DNA of 64,000 bases from CAVSPO01 sp963730005 (lineage in GTDB: Bacteria > Actinomycetota > Actinomycetes > Propionibacteriales > Propionibacteriaceae), in NCBI GenBank assembly GCA_963730005.1, contig CAVSPO010000014.1:62001-126000 (forward strand). The letters are read 5' to 3'. This document shows, piece after piece, positions 51,330 through 63,389 of the stretch (positions are counted from its first letter, which is position 1; every line of letters begins with the position of its first letter). The position numbers and the translations under genes were made by a program. The notes under the pieces were generated by a model. That model ran no database searches. It saw nothing but the letters and a program-made list of their open reading frames with translations, and had not been told where the DNA came from.

Positions 51330-52061
51330 TCAGCGTGTGAACACAGGCAGGCCACGCGCGGTGACGTCGTCCTCGGGCAGCCGCGCGGTGATCCAGCCGA
51401 GCAGCCAACTGTCGCTCTCCAGCACCTGAACCGGCTCACCGGGGGCACCCAGCCTGGCTGAGAAGCCCGAGTCAGAGAGGATTTCGACGGCCGGGAAGTC
51501 GGCTCGTTCGCCGATCCAGAAGGCGTTCCACTCCAGCAGCCAGCGTGCGATGTCCTCGTCGACGTGATCGATGCCGAACCCGCAGTCCAGATCGACATGG
51601 TGCAGCACCACCTCGTTGAGCCTGGCCAGCGGCAGCAGGTCGACGCGCACCCAGCGCCCCGCCGGGAGCTCCACCGCGGTCTCGCCGGGAACCTCAGCAA
51701 TAGCGTCCAAGGCTGCACTCAAGCGGCCAGCGGTGGTGTCCAGATCGATCTGCAGGTCCAGGGCGCCTCGCTCGGACCCCCGTTCGATGTCGCGCTGGCG
51801 CTCCCGGTCAGAGCCGTACATCCGGGTTGGAACGCCAGTGCTCACGCCATGGATCAGTCTGATCAGCCCGTCGGCGTTGCGAGCCAGGTGAGTAGCCACG
51901 TGGGCGCGCGTCCATCCCGGCAACAGGCTCGGGTGCTGCCAGTCGTCCTCGGAGATGGCGATGGTGCTGCCCAGCAGGCTCTGGGTGGCTTCGAGTTTGC
52001 GTTTGCGGACGGCGACGACATCGTGGGGCAGCAACGCTTGGCGCTCCAGGGCATCCGTCAT
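51330..52061 (-). CDS. maleylpyruvate isomerase family (mycothiol-dependent type) protein
   Basis: 243 residues. DinB-like four-helix metal-binding N-terminal domain: LLPGWTRAHVATHLARNADGLIRL, with a second ligand region at LNEVVLHHVDLDCGF, then an MDMPI C-terminal domain. Family members use mycothiol as thiol cofactor, which fits an actinobacterium, but the substrate is unknown. Lies 37 bp upstream of the hydrolase gene on the same strand, so the two may be co-transcribed. Diverges from uvrA. Confidence 0.85.
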   Translation of the reverse strand: MTDALERQALLPHDVVAVRKRKLEATQSLLGSTIAISEDDWQHPSLLPGWTRAHVATHLARNADGLIRLIHGVSTGVPTRMYGSDRERQRDIERGSERGALDLQIDLDTTAGRLSAALDAIAEVPGETAVELPAGRWVRVDLLPLARLNEVVLHHVDLDCGFGIDHVDEDIARWLLEWNAFWIGERADFPAVEILSDSGFSARLGAPGEPVQVLESDSWLLGWITARLPEDDVTARGLPVFTR

Positions 52062-52116
52062 GTGTTCAGCTTAGGGCAACCGCCCCACGCTCTTGCGGGC
52101 GCTGGTGGCGTCGAAC

Positions 52117-52145
52117 GTGTCGGATGACCGACCTACCATGAAGGG
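52117..52145 (+). promoter_or_regulatory. uvrA promoter: PafBC-like motif and leaderless start
   Basis: GTGTCGGAT at 52117-52125, exactly 8 nt, TACCAT at 52134-52139, then 6 nt to the GTG at 52146. 6 of 9 upstream positions match the mycobacterial TTGTCRGTG-N8-TANNNT damage promoter with exact spacing. A TCGAAC half-site of a LexA box lies immediately upstream (52111-52116), but its partner is missing. Confidence 0.52.
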
Positions 52146-55190
<3,045 letters not shown>

Positions 55191-55191
55191 G

Positions 55192-57165
55192 ATGGCCGAC
55201 CCGGCGAGCTACCGCCCGGCACCCGGTTCGATCCCCACCGATCCGGGCGTCTACCGCTACCTGGATCAGTACGGTCAGGTGATCTACGTCGGCAAGGCGA
55301 AGAACCTGCGCAACCGTCTGAACAGCTACTTCGCCGACCCGTCAGCGCTGCACCCGCGAACCCAGACCATGCTGGCCACCGCGTGCCGGGTGGAATGGAC
55401 AGTGGTCCGCAATGAGCTGGAGTCCCTGCAGCTGGAATACACCTGGATCAAGCAGTACGACCCGCGCTTCAACATCAAGTACCGCGACGACAAGAGCTAC
55501 CCGTGGCTGTGCCTGACCTGGAGCGAGGAGTACCCGCGGGTCTTCGTGGGTCGTGGGGCCAAACGCAAGGGTTGGCGTTATTTCGGTCCTTTCGGTCACG
55601 CCTGGGCGATCCGCGACACCGTCGACCTGCTGCTGCGGGTGTTCCCCATGCGGTCTTGTTCCTCCGGCGTCTTCAAGAACGCGCGGGCGGCTGGGCGGCC
55701 CTGCCTGCTGGGGTACATCGGCAAGTGTTCGGCACCTTGTGTCGGCCGGATCACCCCCGAGGCGCATCGCGAAATCGTGGCGGATCTGGCCAGCTTCATG
55801 GAGGGGCATTCCCGCCAGCTGGAGCACAAACTGACCACCGCCATGCGGGCGGCCAGCGACAGTCTCGAGTTCGAACGCGCGGCGGTGCTGCGTGACTCAC
55901 TCGAGGCGCTGCGGCTGGCCACCGAGCAGAACGCGATCGTGCTGCCGGACGGCACTGACGCTGACGTGATTGCCCTTGCAGAGGACCCTCTCGAGGTGTC
56001 GGTGCAGATCTTCAGGGTGCGCGGCGGGCGGGTGCGGGGTGAACGCGGCTGGGTTGCCGACCGTGCCGACGACTCCGGGACCGCCGAACTGGTCGAGAGC
56101 TTCCTCTTGCAGCTGTATTCCGAGGAGGCAGGCACAGCCGAGTCGAACATCCCACGCGAGGTGCTGGTGCCGGTGATGCCCGCCTCGGGGCAGACCCTCG
56201 CCGAACTGCTCAGCGAGGAGCGGGGCTCGAGGGTCAGCCTGCGGGTGCCGCAACGTGGCGACAAGAAGGCGTTGCTGGAAACGGTGGCACGCAACGCCGC
56301 CGAGTCGCTGGCCAGGCACAAGACCAAGCGTGCGTCCGACCTGTCGACGCGCAACCGCGCGCTGGAGGAGCTCGCGGTGGCACTCGACCTGCCCACCGCC
56401 CCACTGCGTATCGAGTGTTACGACATCAGTCACACCCAGGGCAGCGAAGTGGTGGGCTCCATGGTCGTCTTCGAGGACGGATTGCCGCGCAAGAGCGAGT
56501 ATCGACGCTTCATCATCAAGGGATTCGAGGGCAGCAACGACACCGCGGCCATGGACGAGGTGCTCTCGCGTCGGTTCCGCCGCATGCTCGATGACAGGGC
56601 GGCTCTCCAGGCTGCCGGCGGGCCCGGCGAGGACGGCCCAGCGCTGGTTGACCCGGTCACCGGAGTGCCCCTCAAGTTCGCCTACGCCCCGTCGCTGGTG
56701 GTCGTCGATGGCGGGCTGCCACAGGTGAACGCCGCCCAGCGGGTGCTCGACCGGCTCGGGCTGGCCGAGATCGCGCTGTGCGGTCTGGCCAAGCGGCTGG
56801 AGGAGGTCTGGCTGCCGCACGAGGACTATCCGGTGATCCTCCCGCGGGCCGGCGAAGGGCTTTTCCTTCTGCAGCGGGTGCGCGACGAGGCGCACCGATT
56901 CGCCATCAGCCACCACCGCGGTCGTCGCAGCAAGGCCATGATCGAGTCGCTGCTGGACGGAGTGCCCGGTCTGGGCGAGGTGCGACGCAAGACCCTGTTG
57001 AAGTACTTCGGCAGCCAGCAGAAGCTCCGCGCTGCAACCCTGGAGGAGCTGGCGGCGCTCCCCGGCTTCGGTCCCGGGACTGCCCGCGCTGTCCGCGATG
57101 CCCTCGACCGTCAGCGTGCGACGGAGGCGATCAACGTCAGCACCGGAGAGGTCATCAGCGGCTGA
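55192..57165 (+). CDS. uvrC: excinuclease ABC subunit C
   Basis: 657 residues. GIY-YIG nuclease domain (GVYRYLDQYGQVIYVGKAKNLR), a UVR domain (LEHKLTTAMRAASDSLEFERAAVLRD), an RNase H-like endonuclease domain (IECYDISHTQGSEVVGSMVVFEDG, LVVVDGGLPQVNAA) and C-terminal helix-hairpin-helix motifs (GVPGLGEVRRKTLL, ALPGFGPGTARAV). Makes both incisions. ATG 55192 lies 1 bp after the uvrA stop; GTG 55177, overlapping uvrA, is an alternative start. Confidence 0.95.
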   Translation: MADPASYRPAPGSIPTDPGVYRYLDQYGQVIYVGKAKNLRNRLNSYFADPSALHPRTQTMLATACRVEWTVVRNELESLQLEYTWIKQYDPRFNIKYRDDKSYPWLCLTWSEEYPRVFVGRGAKRKGWRYFGPFGHAWAIRDTVDLLLRVFPMRSCSSGVFKNARAAGRPCLLGYIGKCSAPCVGRITPEAHREIVADLASFMEGHSRQLEHKLTTAMRAASDSLEFERAAVLRDSLEALRLATEQNAIVLPDGTDADVIALAEDPLEVSVQIFRVRGGRVRGERGWVADRADDSGTAELVESFLLQLYSEEAGTAESNIPREVLVPVMPASGQTLAELLSEERGSRVSLRVPQRGDKKALLETVARNAAESLARHKTKRASDLSTRNRALEELAVALDLPTAPLRIECYDISHTQGSEVVGSMVVFEDGLPRKSEYRRFIIKGFEGSNDTAAMDEVLSRRFRRMLDDRAALQAAGGPGEDGPALVDPVTGVPLKFAYAPSLVVVDGGLPQVNAAQRVLDRLGLAEIALCGLAKRLEEVWLPHEDYPVILPRAGEGLFLLQRVRDEAHRFAISHHRGRRSKAMIESLLDGVPGLGEVRRKTLLKYFGSQQKLRAATLEELAALPGFGPGTARAVRDALDRQRATEAINVSTGEVISG

Positions 57166-57189
57166 CCCGGTGCGAGCGCGGAAAGCTGG

Positions 57190-57201
57190 AATAATCGACA
57201 C
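57190..57201 (+). promoter_or_regulatory. candidate -10 element for leaderless rapZ
   Basis: AATAAT at 57190-57195 and a 6-nt gap before GTG 57202, with no ribosome site. It matches the leaderless pattern of neighbouring genes apart from the first base of the hexamer. Confidence 0.35.
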
Positions 57202-58146
57202 GTGAGCCAACAGTGTGAGGGACCCCGCGAGCCCATCGTCGAGCAGAGCGCCGGGCTGGCCGCCGACCCGGCAGCTGCCGGCGGTTCTTCCCGAAAGCCC
57301 CGGGTCGTCATCGTCACCGGCATGTCCGGCGCCGGCAGACGCTCGGTGTTGCACGTGCTCGAGGACCTGGGATGGTTCGTGGTGGACAACCTGCCGCCTG
57401 AGATGCTTCCGGAGCTGGTTCAGGTCAGCGCTCAGGACAAGGTCGGCCGGCTCGCCGTCGGGCTCGATGTTCGCAGCCGTTCCGGTTTCGACAAGCTGCC
57501 GACCGTTCGGGCCCAGCTTGCTGCCGAGGGCGTCGACCCCGAGGTGCTGTTCCTGGAAGCCAGCGACCAGGCGATCGTGCGGCGCCAGGAGTCGGTGCGC
57601 AGGCCGCTGCCCATGCAGCTGGACGGCACCTTGTTGCAGGGCATCGCACGTGAGCGGCGGATGCTGGCCGAGCTGCGTGCCGAAGCAGACATCGTGATGG
57701 ACACCTCCGACACGACGGTGCACCAACTGGCCCAGCGGGTGATCAACATCTACAGCGCCGAGCCCGACACCCGCCTCACCTTGCAGGTGATGAGCTTCGG
57801 GTTCAAGAACGGCGTCCCGATCGACGCCGACCTGGTGTTCGACGTGCGTTTCCTGCCCAACCCGCACTGGGTTCCCGAGCTGCGGCCGCAGACCGGGTTG
57901 TCGCAGGCTGTCAGTGGTTACGTGCTGGCCCAGCCTGGCGCCCCAGAGTGGCTTGACCTGATCGAGTCCCTGCTGGTCACCATGGAGCCGGGCTACCTGC
58001 GGGAACACAAACGGCAGGCCACTGTGGCAGTTGGGTGCACGGGTGGCAAGCACCGGTCAACGGCGATGGCGGAGGCCCTGGCGAAGCGGTTGCGTGGCAA
58101 GGATCTCAACGTGACGGTGTTGCACCGCGACCTCGGGAGGGAGTGA
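57202..58146 (+). CDS. rapZ: RNase adapter RapZ / nucleotide-binding protein YvcJ family
   Basis: 314 residues. P-loop VTGMSGAGRRSVLHVLEDLG (Arg-Arg in place of Arg-Ser in most homologues), VVDNLPPEMLPEL, GLDVRSR, VLFLEASDQ and the C-terminal SFGFKNGVPIDADLVFDVRFLPNP and GCTGGKHRSTAMAE. In E. coli RapZ controls glmZ/GlmS; in Gram-positives it is encoded with yvcK and whiA, and its role in actinobacteria is less clear. GTG start 57202; overlaps yvcK by 1 nt. Confidence 0.93.
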   Translation: MSQQCEGPREPIVEQSAGLAADPAAAGGSSRKPRVVIVTGMSGAGRRSVLHVLEDLGWFVVDNLPPEMLPELVQVSAQDKVGRLAVGLDVRSRSGFDKLPTVRAQLAAEGVDPEVLFLEASDQAIVRRQESVRRPLPMQLDGTLLQGIARERRMLAELRAEADIVMDTSDTTVHQLAQRVINIYSAEPDTRLTLQVMSFGFKNGVPIDADLVFDVRFLPNPHWVPELRPQTGLSQAVSGYVLAQPGAPEWLDLIESLLVTMEPGYLREHKRQATVAVGCTGGKHRSTAMAEALAKRLRGKDLNVTVLHRDLGRE

Positions 58147-59099
58147 TGGCGTTCTCCAGCAGGCTCCCATCGGTCACTGCGATGGGAGGCGGCCACGGCT
58201 TGCACGCGTCGCTGAGCGCGCTGCGGCAGGTCACCGACCGGCTCACTGCGGTGGTCACGGTCGCTGACGACGGTGGGTCGTCCGGGCGGCTTCGCGAGGA
58301 ATTCGACGGGCTGCCACCCGGTGACCTGCGGATGGCCCTGGCCGCGTTGTGCGGCAGCGACCGTTCGGGCCGGCGATGGGCCGACGTGCTGCAGTCCAGG
58401 TTCCACAGTGCCGGGCCGCTCAACGGGCACGCCATCGGCAACCTGCTGATCGAGGGGGTCTGGCAGAATCTCGGCGATGCGGTCGCCGGCCTGGACATGG
58501 TGGGCAGTCTGCTGGAGGCCCGGGGCCGAGTGCTGCCGATGTCCCTCACACCACTCAGCATCGAGGCCGACGTGGTGGGGCTGAATCCCGTGACTCCTGA
58601 CGAGGTGGTCACCCTGCGGGGCCAGTCGCTGGTCGCGAAGACCCGGGGTGAGGTGCGCAGCGTACGGTTGGTGCCACCCGATCCGCCCGCCTGCCCGGAG
58701 GCGGTGGCCGCGCTTCGCTCCAGCGATTTCATCGTGCTGGGGCCGGGGTCGTGGTTCACCTCGGTGATACCGCACCTGTTGGTTCCCGAACTCGCTGACG
58801 CCGTCATCTCGTCGCGCAGTCGCAAGGTCGTCACGCTCAACATTGCTCCCGCCGACGAGACCGAGGGATTCTCCGCAGTCCGCCACATCGAGCTGCTGGC
58901 CGAGCACGCACCCCAACTGCGGCCCGATGTGGTGATCGCTGATCGTCGGTTCGCCGCGGGCGACGCCCACCTCGATGCGTATCTCGCCGATCTGGGCGCC
59001 CAACTGGTTGTGGCCGACGTGGCGATGCGTGATGGTTCCGCCCGCCACGACCCGCTGCGACTGGCGGCTGTCTATCGTGAAGTGCTGCTGACCGGGTGA
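58146..59099 (+). CDS. yvcK: YvcK family protein (gluconeogenesis/cell-wall factor, CofD-like)
   Basis: 317 residues. AMGGGHGLHASLSAL, TVADDGGSSGRLREEF, GDLRMALAALCG, HAIGNLLIEG and VLGPGSWFTSVIPHLL are the diagnostic motifs. Binds UDP-sugars in Bacillus and mycobacteria (CuvA) and supports cell-wall synthesis on gluconeogenic carbon. Start ATG 58146 overlaps the rapZ stop (TGATG) with GGGAGGG upstream. Confidence 0.93.
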   Translation: MAFSSRLPSVTAMGGGHGLHASLSALRQVTDRLTAVVTVADDGGSSGRLREEFDGLPPGDLRMALAALCGSDRSGRRWADVLQSRFHSAGPLNGHAIGNLLIEGVWQNLGDAVAGLDMVGSLLEARGRVLPMSLTPLSIEADVVGLNPVTPDEVVTLRGQSLVAKTRGEVRSVRLVPPDPPACPEAVAALRSSDFIVLGPGSWFTSVIPHLLVPELADAVISSRSRKVVTLNIAPADETEGFSAVRHIELLAEHAPQLRPDVVIADRRFAAGDAHLDAYLADLGAQLVVADVAMRDGSARHDPLRLAAVYREVLLTG

Positions 59100-59151
59100 G
59101 CGCCGGAACACCCCCGAAACCCTGTCCGAACGGATGTGGGAGGATTCAGGC

Positions 59152-60138
59152 ATGGCTCTGACTCAACAGGTGAAGTCCGAACTGGCCACCATCAAGGTCG
59201 TCAAACCGGACGCGCGGCGCGCCGAGGTGGCCGCGATGCTGCGCTTTGCGGGTGGGTTGCACCTGGTCAGCGGCCACATCGTGATCGAGGCCGAGTTCGA
59301 CACCGGAGCAGGTGCGCGTCGGTTGCGCACCGCCCTGCGTGAGCTGTACGGCTTCGACTCGGAGCTGCTGGTGATCAACAGCTCCGGCATCAAGCGGGGC
59401 ACCCGTTACGTGGTGCGCCTGGTGCGTGACGGTGAATCGCTGTCCCGCCAGGTTGGCCTGATCGACGCCCACGGCAGGCCGGTTCGGGGGCTGCCCAGCC
59501 AGATCATCGGCGGTGGGGTGGCTGAGCAGGTGGCAGCCTGGCGGGGCGCCTTCATCGCTCGGGGTTCGCTGACCGAACCGGGCCGTTCGATGTCGCTGGA
59601 GGTGACCTGCCCGAGCTCCGAGGCAGCGCTGGCCCTGGTGGGCTGCGCCCGTCGTCTGGAGATCCCCGCGAAGGCCCGCGAGGTTCGCAGCGTCGATCGG
59701 GTGGTGATCCGTGACGGTGATGCCATCAGCGCCATGCTGACCCGGATGGGTGCCCACGACACAGTGCTGGCGTGGGAGGAACGGCGAATGCGCCGCGAGG
59801 TGCGAGCCTCGGTGAATCGACTGGCAAATTTCGACGACGCGAATCTGCGTCGTTCGGCGCAAGCGGCGGTCACCGCTGGAGCCCGGGTGGAGCGCGCCCT
59901 GGCGATCCTGGGCGATGAAGTGCCTGACCACTTGAAGGCGGCTGGGTTGTTGCGGCTGGAGAACAAGCAGGCCAGCCTCGAGGAACTGGGCCAGATGCAC
60001 AACCCGCCGTTGACCAAGGACGCGATCGCCGGACGGATCCGCAGGCTGCTGGCGATGGCCGACAAACTGGCCGCCGATCTTGGGATCCCCAGCACTGAGG
60101 CCGCTCTCACTGCGGATCTGTTCGACGAAACCGACTGA
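59152..60138 (+). CDS. whiA: sporulation/division regulator WhiA
   Basis: 328 residues. An N-terminal LAGLIDADG-like region (RRAEVAAMLRFAGGLHLVSG) and a C-terminal helix-turn-helix (LEELGQMHNPPLTKDAIAGRIRRLL). WhiA is a DNA-binding transcription factor needed for sporulation septation in Streptomyces and kept in non-sporulating actinobacteria. Start ATG 59152 with GGGAGG 9 nt upstream; GTG/ATG starts further upstream are less likely. Third gene of the rapZ-yvcK-whiA cluster, 52 bp after yvcK. Confidence 0.95.
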   Translation: MALTQQVKSELATIKVVKPDARRAEVAAMLRFAGGLHLVSGHIVIEAEFDTGAGARRLRTALRELYGFDSELLVINSSGIKRGTRYVVRLVRDGESLSRQVGLIDAHGRPVRGLPSQIIGGGVAEQVAAWRGAFIARGSLTEPGRSMSLEVTCPSSEAALALVGCARRLEIPAKAREVRSVDRVVIRDGDAISAMLTRMGAHDTVLAWEERRMRREVRASVNRLANFDDANLRRSAQAAVTAGARVERALAILGDEVPDHLKAAGLLRLENKQASLEELGQMHNPPLTKDAIAGRIRRLLAMADKLAADLGIPSTEAALTADLFDETD

Positions 60139-60264
60139 GGCACACCCCGAGCCGATTCTCACGCAATGACTGCGGGGCGGCGTTGCGGCGCGGTAACGGA
60201 TAGAATCAGCATCGTCCGAATACTCCGAACCCGGACCGGGAAAACGTCAAAGGGGATTCATTAA
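60139..60264 (+). promoter_or_regulatory. whiA-gap intergenic region with candidate gap promoter
   Basis: TAGAAT at 60201-60206 is a good -10; no clear -35. A leader of about 50 nt ends in AAAGGGG, 11 nt before the ATG of gap. Confidence 0.45.
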
Positions 60265-61272
60265 ATGACCGTCAAGGTTGGTATCAATGGTTTTGGCCGC
60301 ATCGGCCGCAGCTTCTACCGTGCAGTGCTCGAACAGGGTGCAGATCTGGAAATCGTTGCCGTCAACGACCTCACGGACAACAAGACGCTGGCTCACCTGC
60401 TCAAGTACGACTCGATCATGGGCCGGCTCAAGGGCGACGTGACCTACGACGCTGAGTCCATCACCATCAACGGCCATCGGGTCGCCGCCCTCGAAGAGCG
60501 CGATCCGGCGCAGCTGCCCTGGGGCGAGCTGGGCGTCGACATCGTCATCGAGTCGACCGGCCGTTTCACCGATGCCAATGCAGCCAAGGCCCACATCGCC
60601 GCTGGCGCCAAGAAGGTCCTCATCTCGGCCCCGGGCAAGAACGTGGACGGCACCTTCGTCTTCGGCGTCAACTGCGACGACTACGACGATGCGAAGCACC
60701 ACATCATCTCGAACGCGTCCTGCACCACGAACTGCCTGGCTCCCGTCGCCAAGCCGCTGAACAACGACCTGGGCATCGTCAAGGGCATCATGACGACGAT
60801 CCACGCCTACACCGCTGACCAGAACCTGCAGGACGCCCCGCACTCCGACCTGCGTCGGGCTCGCGCCGCTGCGCTCAACATGATCCCCACCAAGACCGGC
60901 GCCGCCCAGGCTGTCGCCGAGGTGATCCCCGAGCTCAAGGGCAAGTTCACCGGTCTGGCAGTGCGTGTTCCCACCCCGACCGTGTCGCTGGTCGACCTGA
61001 CTTTCCAGGCCTCCCGCGAGACCACTGTCGAAGAAGTGAACGCGATCATGAAAAAGGCCGCTGAGGCCTCCAAGGAAGGCTCGCTGGTCTACACCGAGGA
61101 TCCGATCGTCTCGACCGACCTGCAGGGTGACCCCGCCTCGGCCACGTTCGACGCCACCGAGACGAAGGTGCTCGGCGACATGGTGAAGATCCTTGCCTGG
61201 TACGACAACGAGTGGGGCTACGCCAACCGTCTCGTCGACCTGACCGAGATCGTCGCCGGCAAGCTCGCCTGA
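60265..61272 (+). CDS. gap: glyceraldehyde-3-phosphate dehydrogenase, type I
   Basis: 335 residues. NAD-binding INGFGRIGRSFYRAV, catalytic Cys153 in SNASCTTNCLAPV, VRVPTPTVSLVDLTF and the C-terminal WYDNEWGYANRLVDL. Glycolytic enzyme; Asp at the end of the second strand region (VNDLTDNKTLAHLL) favours NAD over NADP. First gene of the gap-pgk-tpiA operon; pgk begins 30 bp downstream. Confidence 0.96.
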   Translation: MTVKVGINGFGRIGRSFYRAVLEQGADLEIVAVNDLTDNKTLAHLLKYDSIMGRLKGDVTYDAESITINGHRVAALEERDPAQLPWGELGVDIVIESTGRFTDANAAKAHIAAGAKKVLISAPGKNVDGTFVFGVNCDDYDDAKHHIISNASCTTNCLAPVAKPLNNDLGIVKGIMTTIHAYTADQNLQDAPHSDLRRARAAALNMIPTKTGAAQAVAEVIPELKGKFTGLAVRVPTPTVSLVDLTFQASRETTVEEVNAIMKKAAEASKEGSLVYTEDPIVSTDLQGDPASATFDATETKVLGDMVKILAWYDNEWGYANRLVDLTEIVAGKLA

Positions 61273-61302
61273 CCTCCACCCCCCTCGATCGAAAGGCTTG
61301 AA

Positions 61303-62511
61303 GTGAAGTCAGTACAGGACCTTGGCGACCTTCGTGGCAAGCGTGTCGTCATTCGTTGCGATTTCAATGTGCCGCTGGACGGCGACACCATCACCGACGA
61401 TGGGCGGATCAAGGCCGCCCTGCCGACGTTGAACAAGTTGCGTGACGCAGGTGCCAAGGTCACTGTGCTGGCCCACCTCGGCCGCCCCAAGGGGCAGGTC
61501 AACCCGAAGTATTCGCTCGCCCCGGTGGCCAAGCGGCTCGGTGAGCTGCTCGGCGCCGAGGTGAAGCTGGCTGGGGACGTGGTCGGCGAGTCCGCCATCG
61601 CCTTGTCCCAGGGCCTCGCCGACGGCGAGATCTGCCTTGTCGAGAACGTGCGTTATGAGCCTGCAGAAGAGAGCAAGGTCGAGCAGGAGCGCGTCGACCT
61701 GGCCAACAAGTACGCCAGTCTCGGCGACATCTTCGTCTCCGATGGCTTCGGCGTCGTGCACCGCAAGCAGGCCTCCGTCTACGACATCGCCAAGTTGCTG
61801 CCGAACGCAGCCGGCGATCTCGTGAAGAAGGAGGTCGACGTGATGCGCAAGCTGGTGACCGAGCCGGATCGTCCCTTCGTGGTCGTGTTGGGCGGCGCCA
61901 AGGTGGCCGACAAGCTTGCCGTCATCGACAACCTGCTCAAGATCGCCGACGTGCTGGTGATCGGCGGCGGCATGGCCTACACCTTCCTCAAGGCCCAGGG
62001 CCACGAGGTCGGCAAGTCCCTCGTCGACGAGGCCAACATCGAAACCTGCAAGGGGTACCTGGAGGCCGCCAAGGCCGCCGGCAAGCAGGTTCTGCTGCCG
62101 GTTGACCAGCGGGTCGCCAAGGACGTCGACTTCGGCGCCCACACGGTTTCCGAGGTCACCGTCGTCGCCAGCGACGCAATCCCGGCCGACCAGCAGGGCC
62201 TGGACATCGGTCCGCAGACCGAGAAACTCTTCGCCGACACCATCAGGAACGCCAGCAGCGTCTTCTGGAACGGCCCGATGGGCGTCTTCGAGATCGAGGC
62301 GCTGTCGTCGGGCACCCGGGCGGTGGCCAAGGCGCTGACTGAGGTGGACGGCCTCACTGTTGTCGGCGGCGGCGACTCCGCCGCTGCCGTGCGCGAGTTC
62401 GGTTACGCAGAGAAGGACTTCGGTCACATCAGCACCGGCGGTGGCGCCTCCCTCGAGTACATGGAAGGCAAGCAGCTTCCGGGTCTCTCGGTTCTGGAGG
62501 GCGACAAGTGA
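61303..62511 (+). CDS. pgk: phosphoglycerate kinase
   Basis: 402 residues. VIRCDFNVPLDG, LAHLGRPKG, the hinge region around RPFVVVLGGAKVADKLAVI and the C-terminal nucleotide site VFWNGPMGVFE and VGGGDSAAAV. Transfers phosphate from 1,3-bisphosphoglycerate to ADP. GTG start 61303 with GAAAGG upstream; overlaps tpiA by 4 nt. Confidence 0.96.
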   Translation: MKSVQDLGDLRGKRVVIRCDFNVPLDGDTITDDGRIKAALPTLNKLRDAGAKVTVLAHLGRPKGQVNPKYSLAPVAKRLGELLGAEVKLAGDVVGESAIALSQGLADGEICLVENVRYEPAEESKVEQERVDLANKYASLGDIFVSDGFGVVHRKQASVYDIAKLLPNAAGDLVKKEVDVMRKLVTEPDRPFVVVLGGAKVADKLAVIDNLLKIADVLVIGGGMAYTFLKAQGHEVGKSLVDEANIETCKGYLEAAKAAGKQVLLPVDQRVAKDVDFGAHTVSEVTVVASDAIPADQQGLDIGPQTEKLFADTIRNASSVFWNGPMGVFEIEALSSGTRAVAKALTEVDGLTVVGGGDSAAAVREFGYAEKDFGHISTGGGASLEYMEGKQLPGLSVLEGDK

Positions 62512-63302
62512 CCAGGCGGCCGATGATCGCAGGCAACTGGAAGATGAACCTCAACCATGTTGAGGCCGTCGCTCTGGTGCAGAAGCTCGCCTGGAATCTC
62601 GCGGACCACGATTGGGACCCCGAGAAGTCAGAGTGCGTGGTGTTCCCGCCTTTCACTGATCTGCGCACCGTGCAGACGCTGGTGGAGGGCGACGAACTGG
62701 GGATCAGCTACGGTGCCCAGGACCTCTCGCAGCACGACAACGGCGCCTTCACCGGCGACGTGTCGGGGGACATGCTGGTCAAGCTTGGCTGCAAGTATGT
62801 GATCATCGGTCACAGCGAGCGCCGGCAGTATCATCTGGAGTCCGACTACGTCGTGCACAGCAAGGTCCGGAAGGCGTTGGCCAAGGGGCTGCGTCCGGTG
62901 CTGTGTGTCGGCGAGGGTCTGGAGGTTCGGGAGCAGGGCGGGGCAGTCTCGTACTGCCTCGATCAGGTCCGTGCGGCACTGCTGGACATCCCGGTCGAGG
63001 ACGCCCGCAACGTGGTCGTTGCCTACGAGCCCATCTGGGCCATCGGCACCGGCCAGGTGGCGACCCCGGAGGACGCGCAAGAGGTCTGCGGGGCCATTCG
63101 TGAGCAGCTGCGTCGTAGCTACGGCGATGTCGCCGACAACGAGATTCGCGTGCTTTACGGCGGATCGGTGAAGTCGACGACCATCGCGGAGCTGATGTCC
63201 AAGCCGGACGTGGACGGCGCGTTGGTGGGCGGGGCCAGCCTCGATGCCAACGAGTTCGCAGCCATCACCCGCTTCTACGCACTGCCGCAAATCCGTCAGT
63301 GA
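62508..63302 (+). CDS. tpiA: triosephosphate isomerase
   Basis: 264 residues. Catalytic Asn10-Trp-Lys12 (AGNWKMN), His102 (VIIGHSERRQYH), Glu174 (VAYEPIWAIGTG) and the phosphate loop RVLYGGSVKST. Interconverts dihydroxyacetone phosphate and glyceraldehyde 3-phosphate. GTG start overlaps the pgk stop (GTGA). Followed by a 13-bp hairpin. Confidence 0.96.
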   Translation: MTRRPMIAGNWKMNLNHVEAVALVQKLAWNLADHDWDPEKSECVVFPPFTDLRTVQTLVEGDELGISYGAQDLSQHDNGAFTGDVSGDMLVKLGCKYVIIGHSERRQYHLESDYVVHSKVRKALAKGLRPVLCVGEGLEVREQGGAVSYCLDQVRAALLDIPVEDARNVVVAYEPIWAIGTGQVATPEDAQEVCGAIREQLRRSYGDVADNEIRVLYGGSVKSTTIAELMSKPDVDGALVGGASLDANEFAAITRFYALPQIRQ

Positions 63303-63323
63303 CCCTTTGCTCTGACCCTGATC

Positions 63324-63366
63324 ACAGTGGATCCACGCCCGGCCGGTCCGGATGTGGATCCACTGT
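63324..63366. terminator. hairpin between tpiA and secG
   Basis: Perfect 13-bp arms ACAGTGGATCCAC / GTGGATCCACTGT with a 17-nt loop. Sits 22 bp after the tpiA stop and ends 10 bp before the secG -10. It lacks a T-run, so it may be a terminator or an operator-like element. Confidence 0.6.
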
Positions 63367-63376
63367 TTCAGTCAGT

Positions 63377-63389
63377 TAGGATGGCAGAC
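63377..63389 (+). promoter_or_regulatory. candidate -10 element for leaderless secG
   Basis: TAGGAT at 63377-63382 followed by 7 nt and the GTG at 63390; no ribosome site. The hairpin immediately upstream occupies the -35 region. Confidence 0.48.

Noticed and set aside
52111..52125. LexA box upstream of uvrA
   Set aside because: Only the left half TCGAAC is present; the GTTCGA partner at 4-nt spacing is missing. The PafBC-like pattern explains the region better.
55897..58053. 718-codon minus-strand frame
   Set aside because: Antisense to uvrC and rapZ; no recognisable domain.
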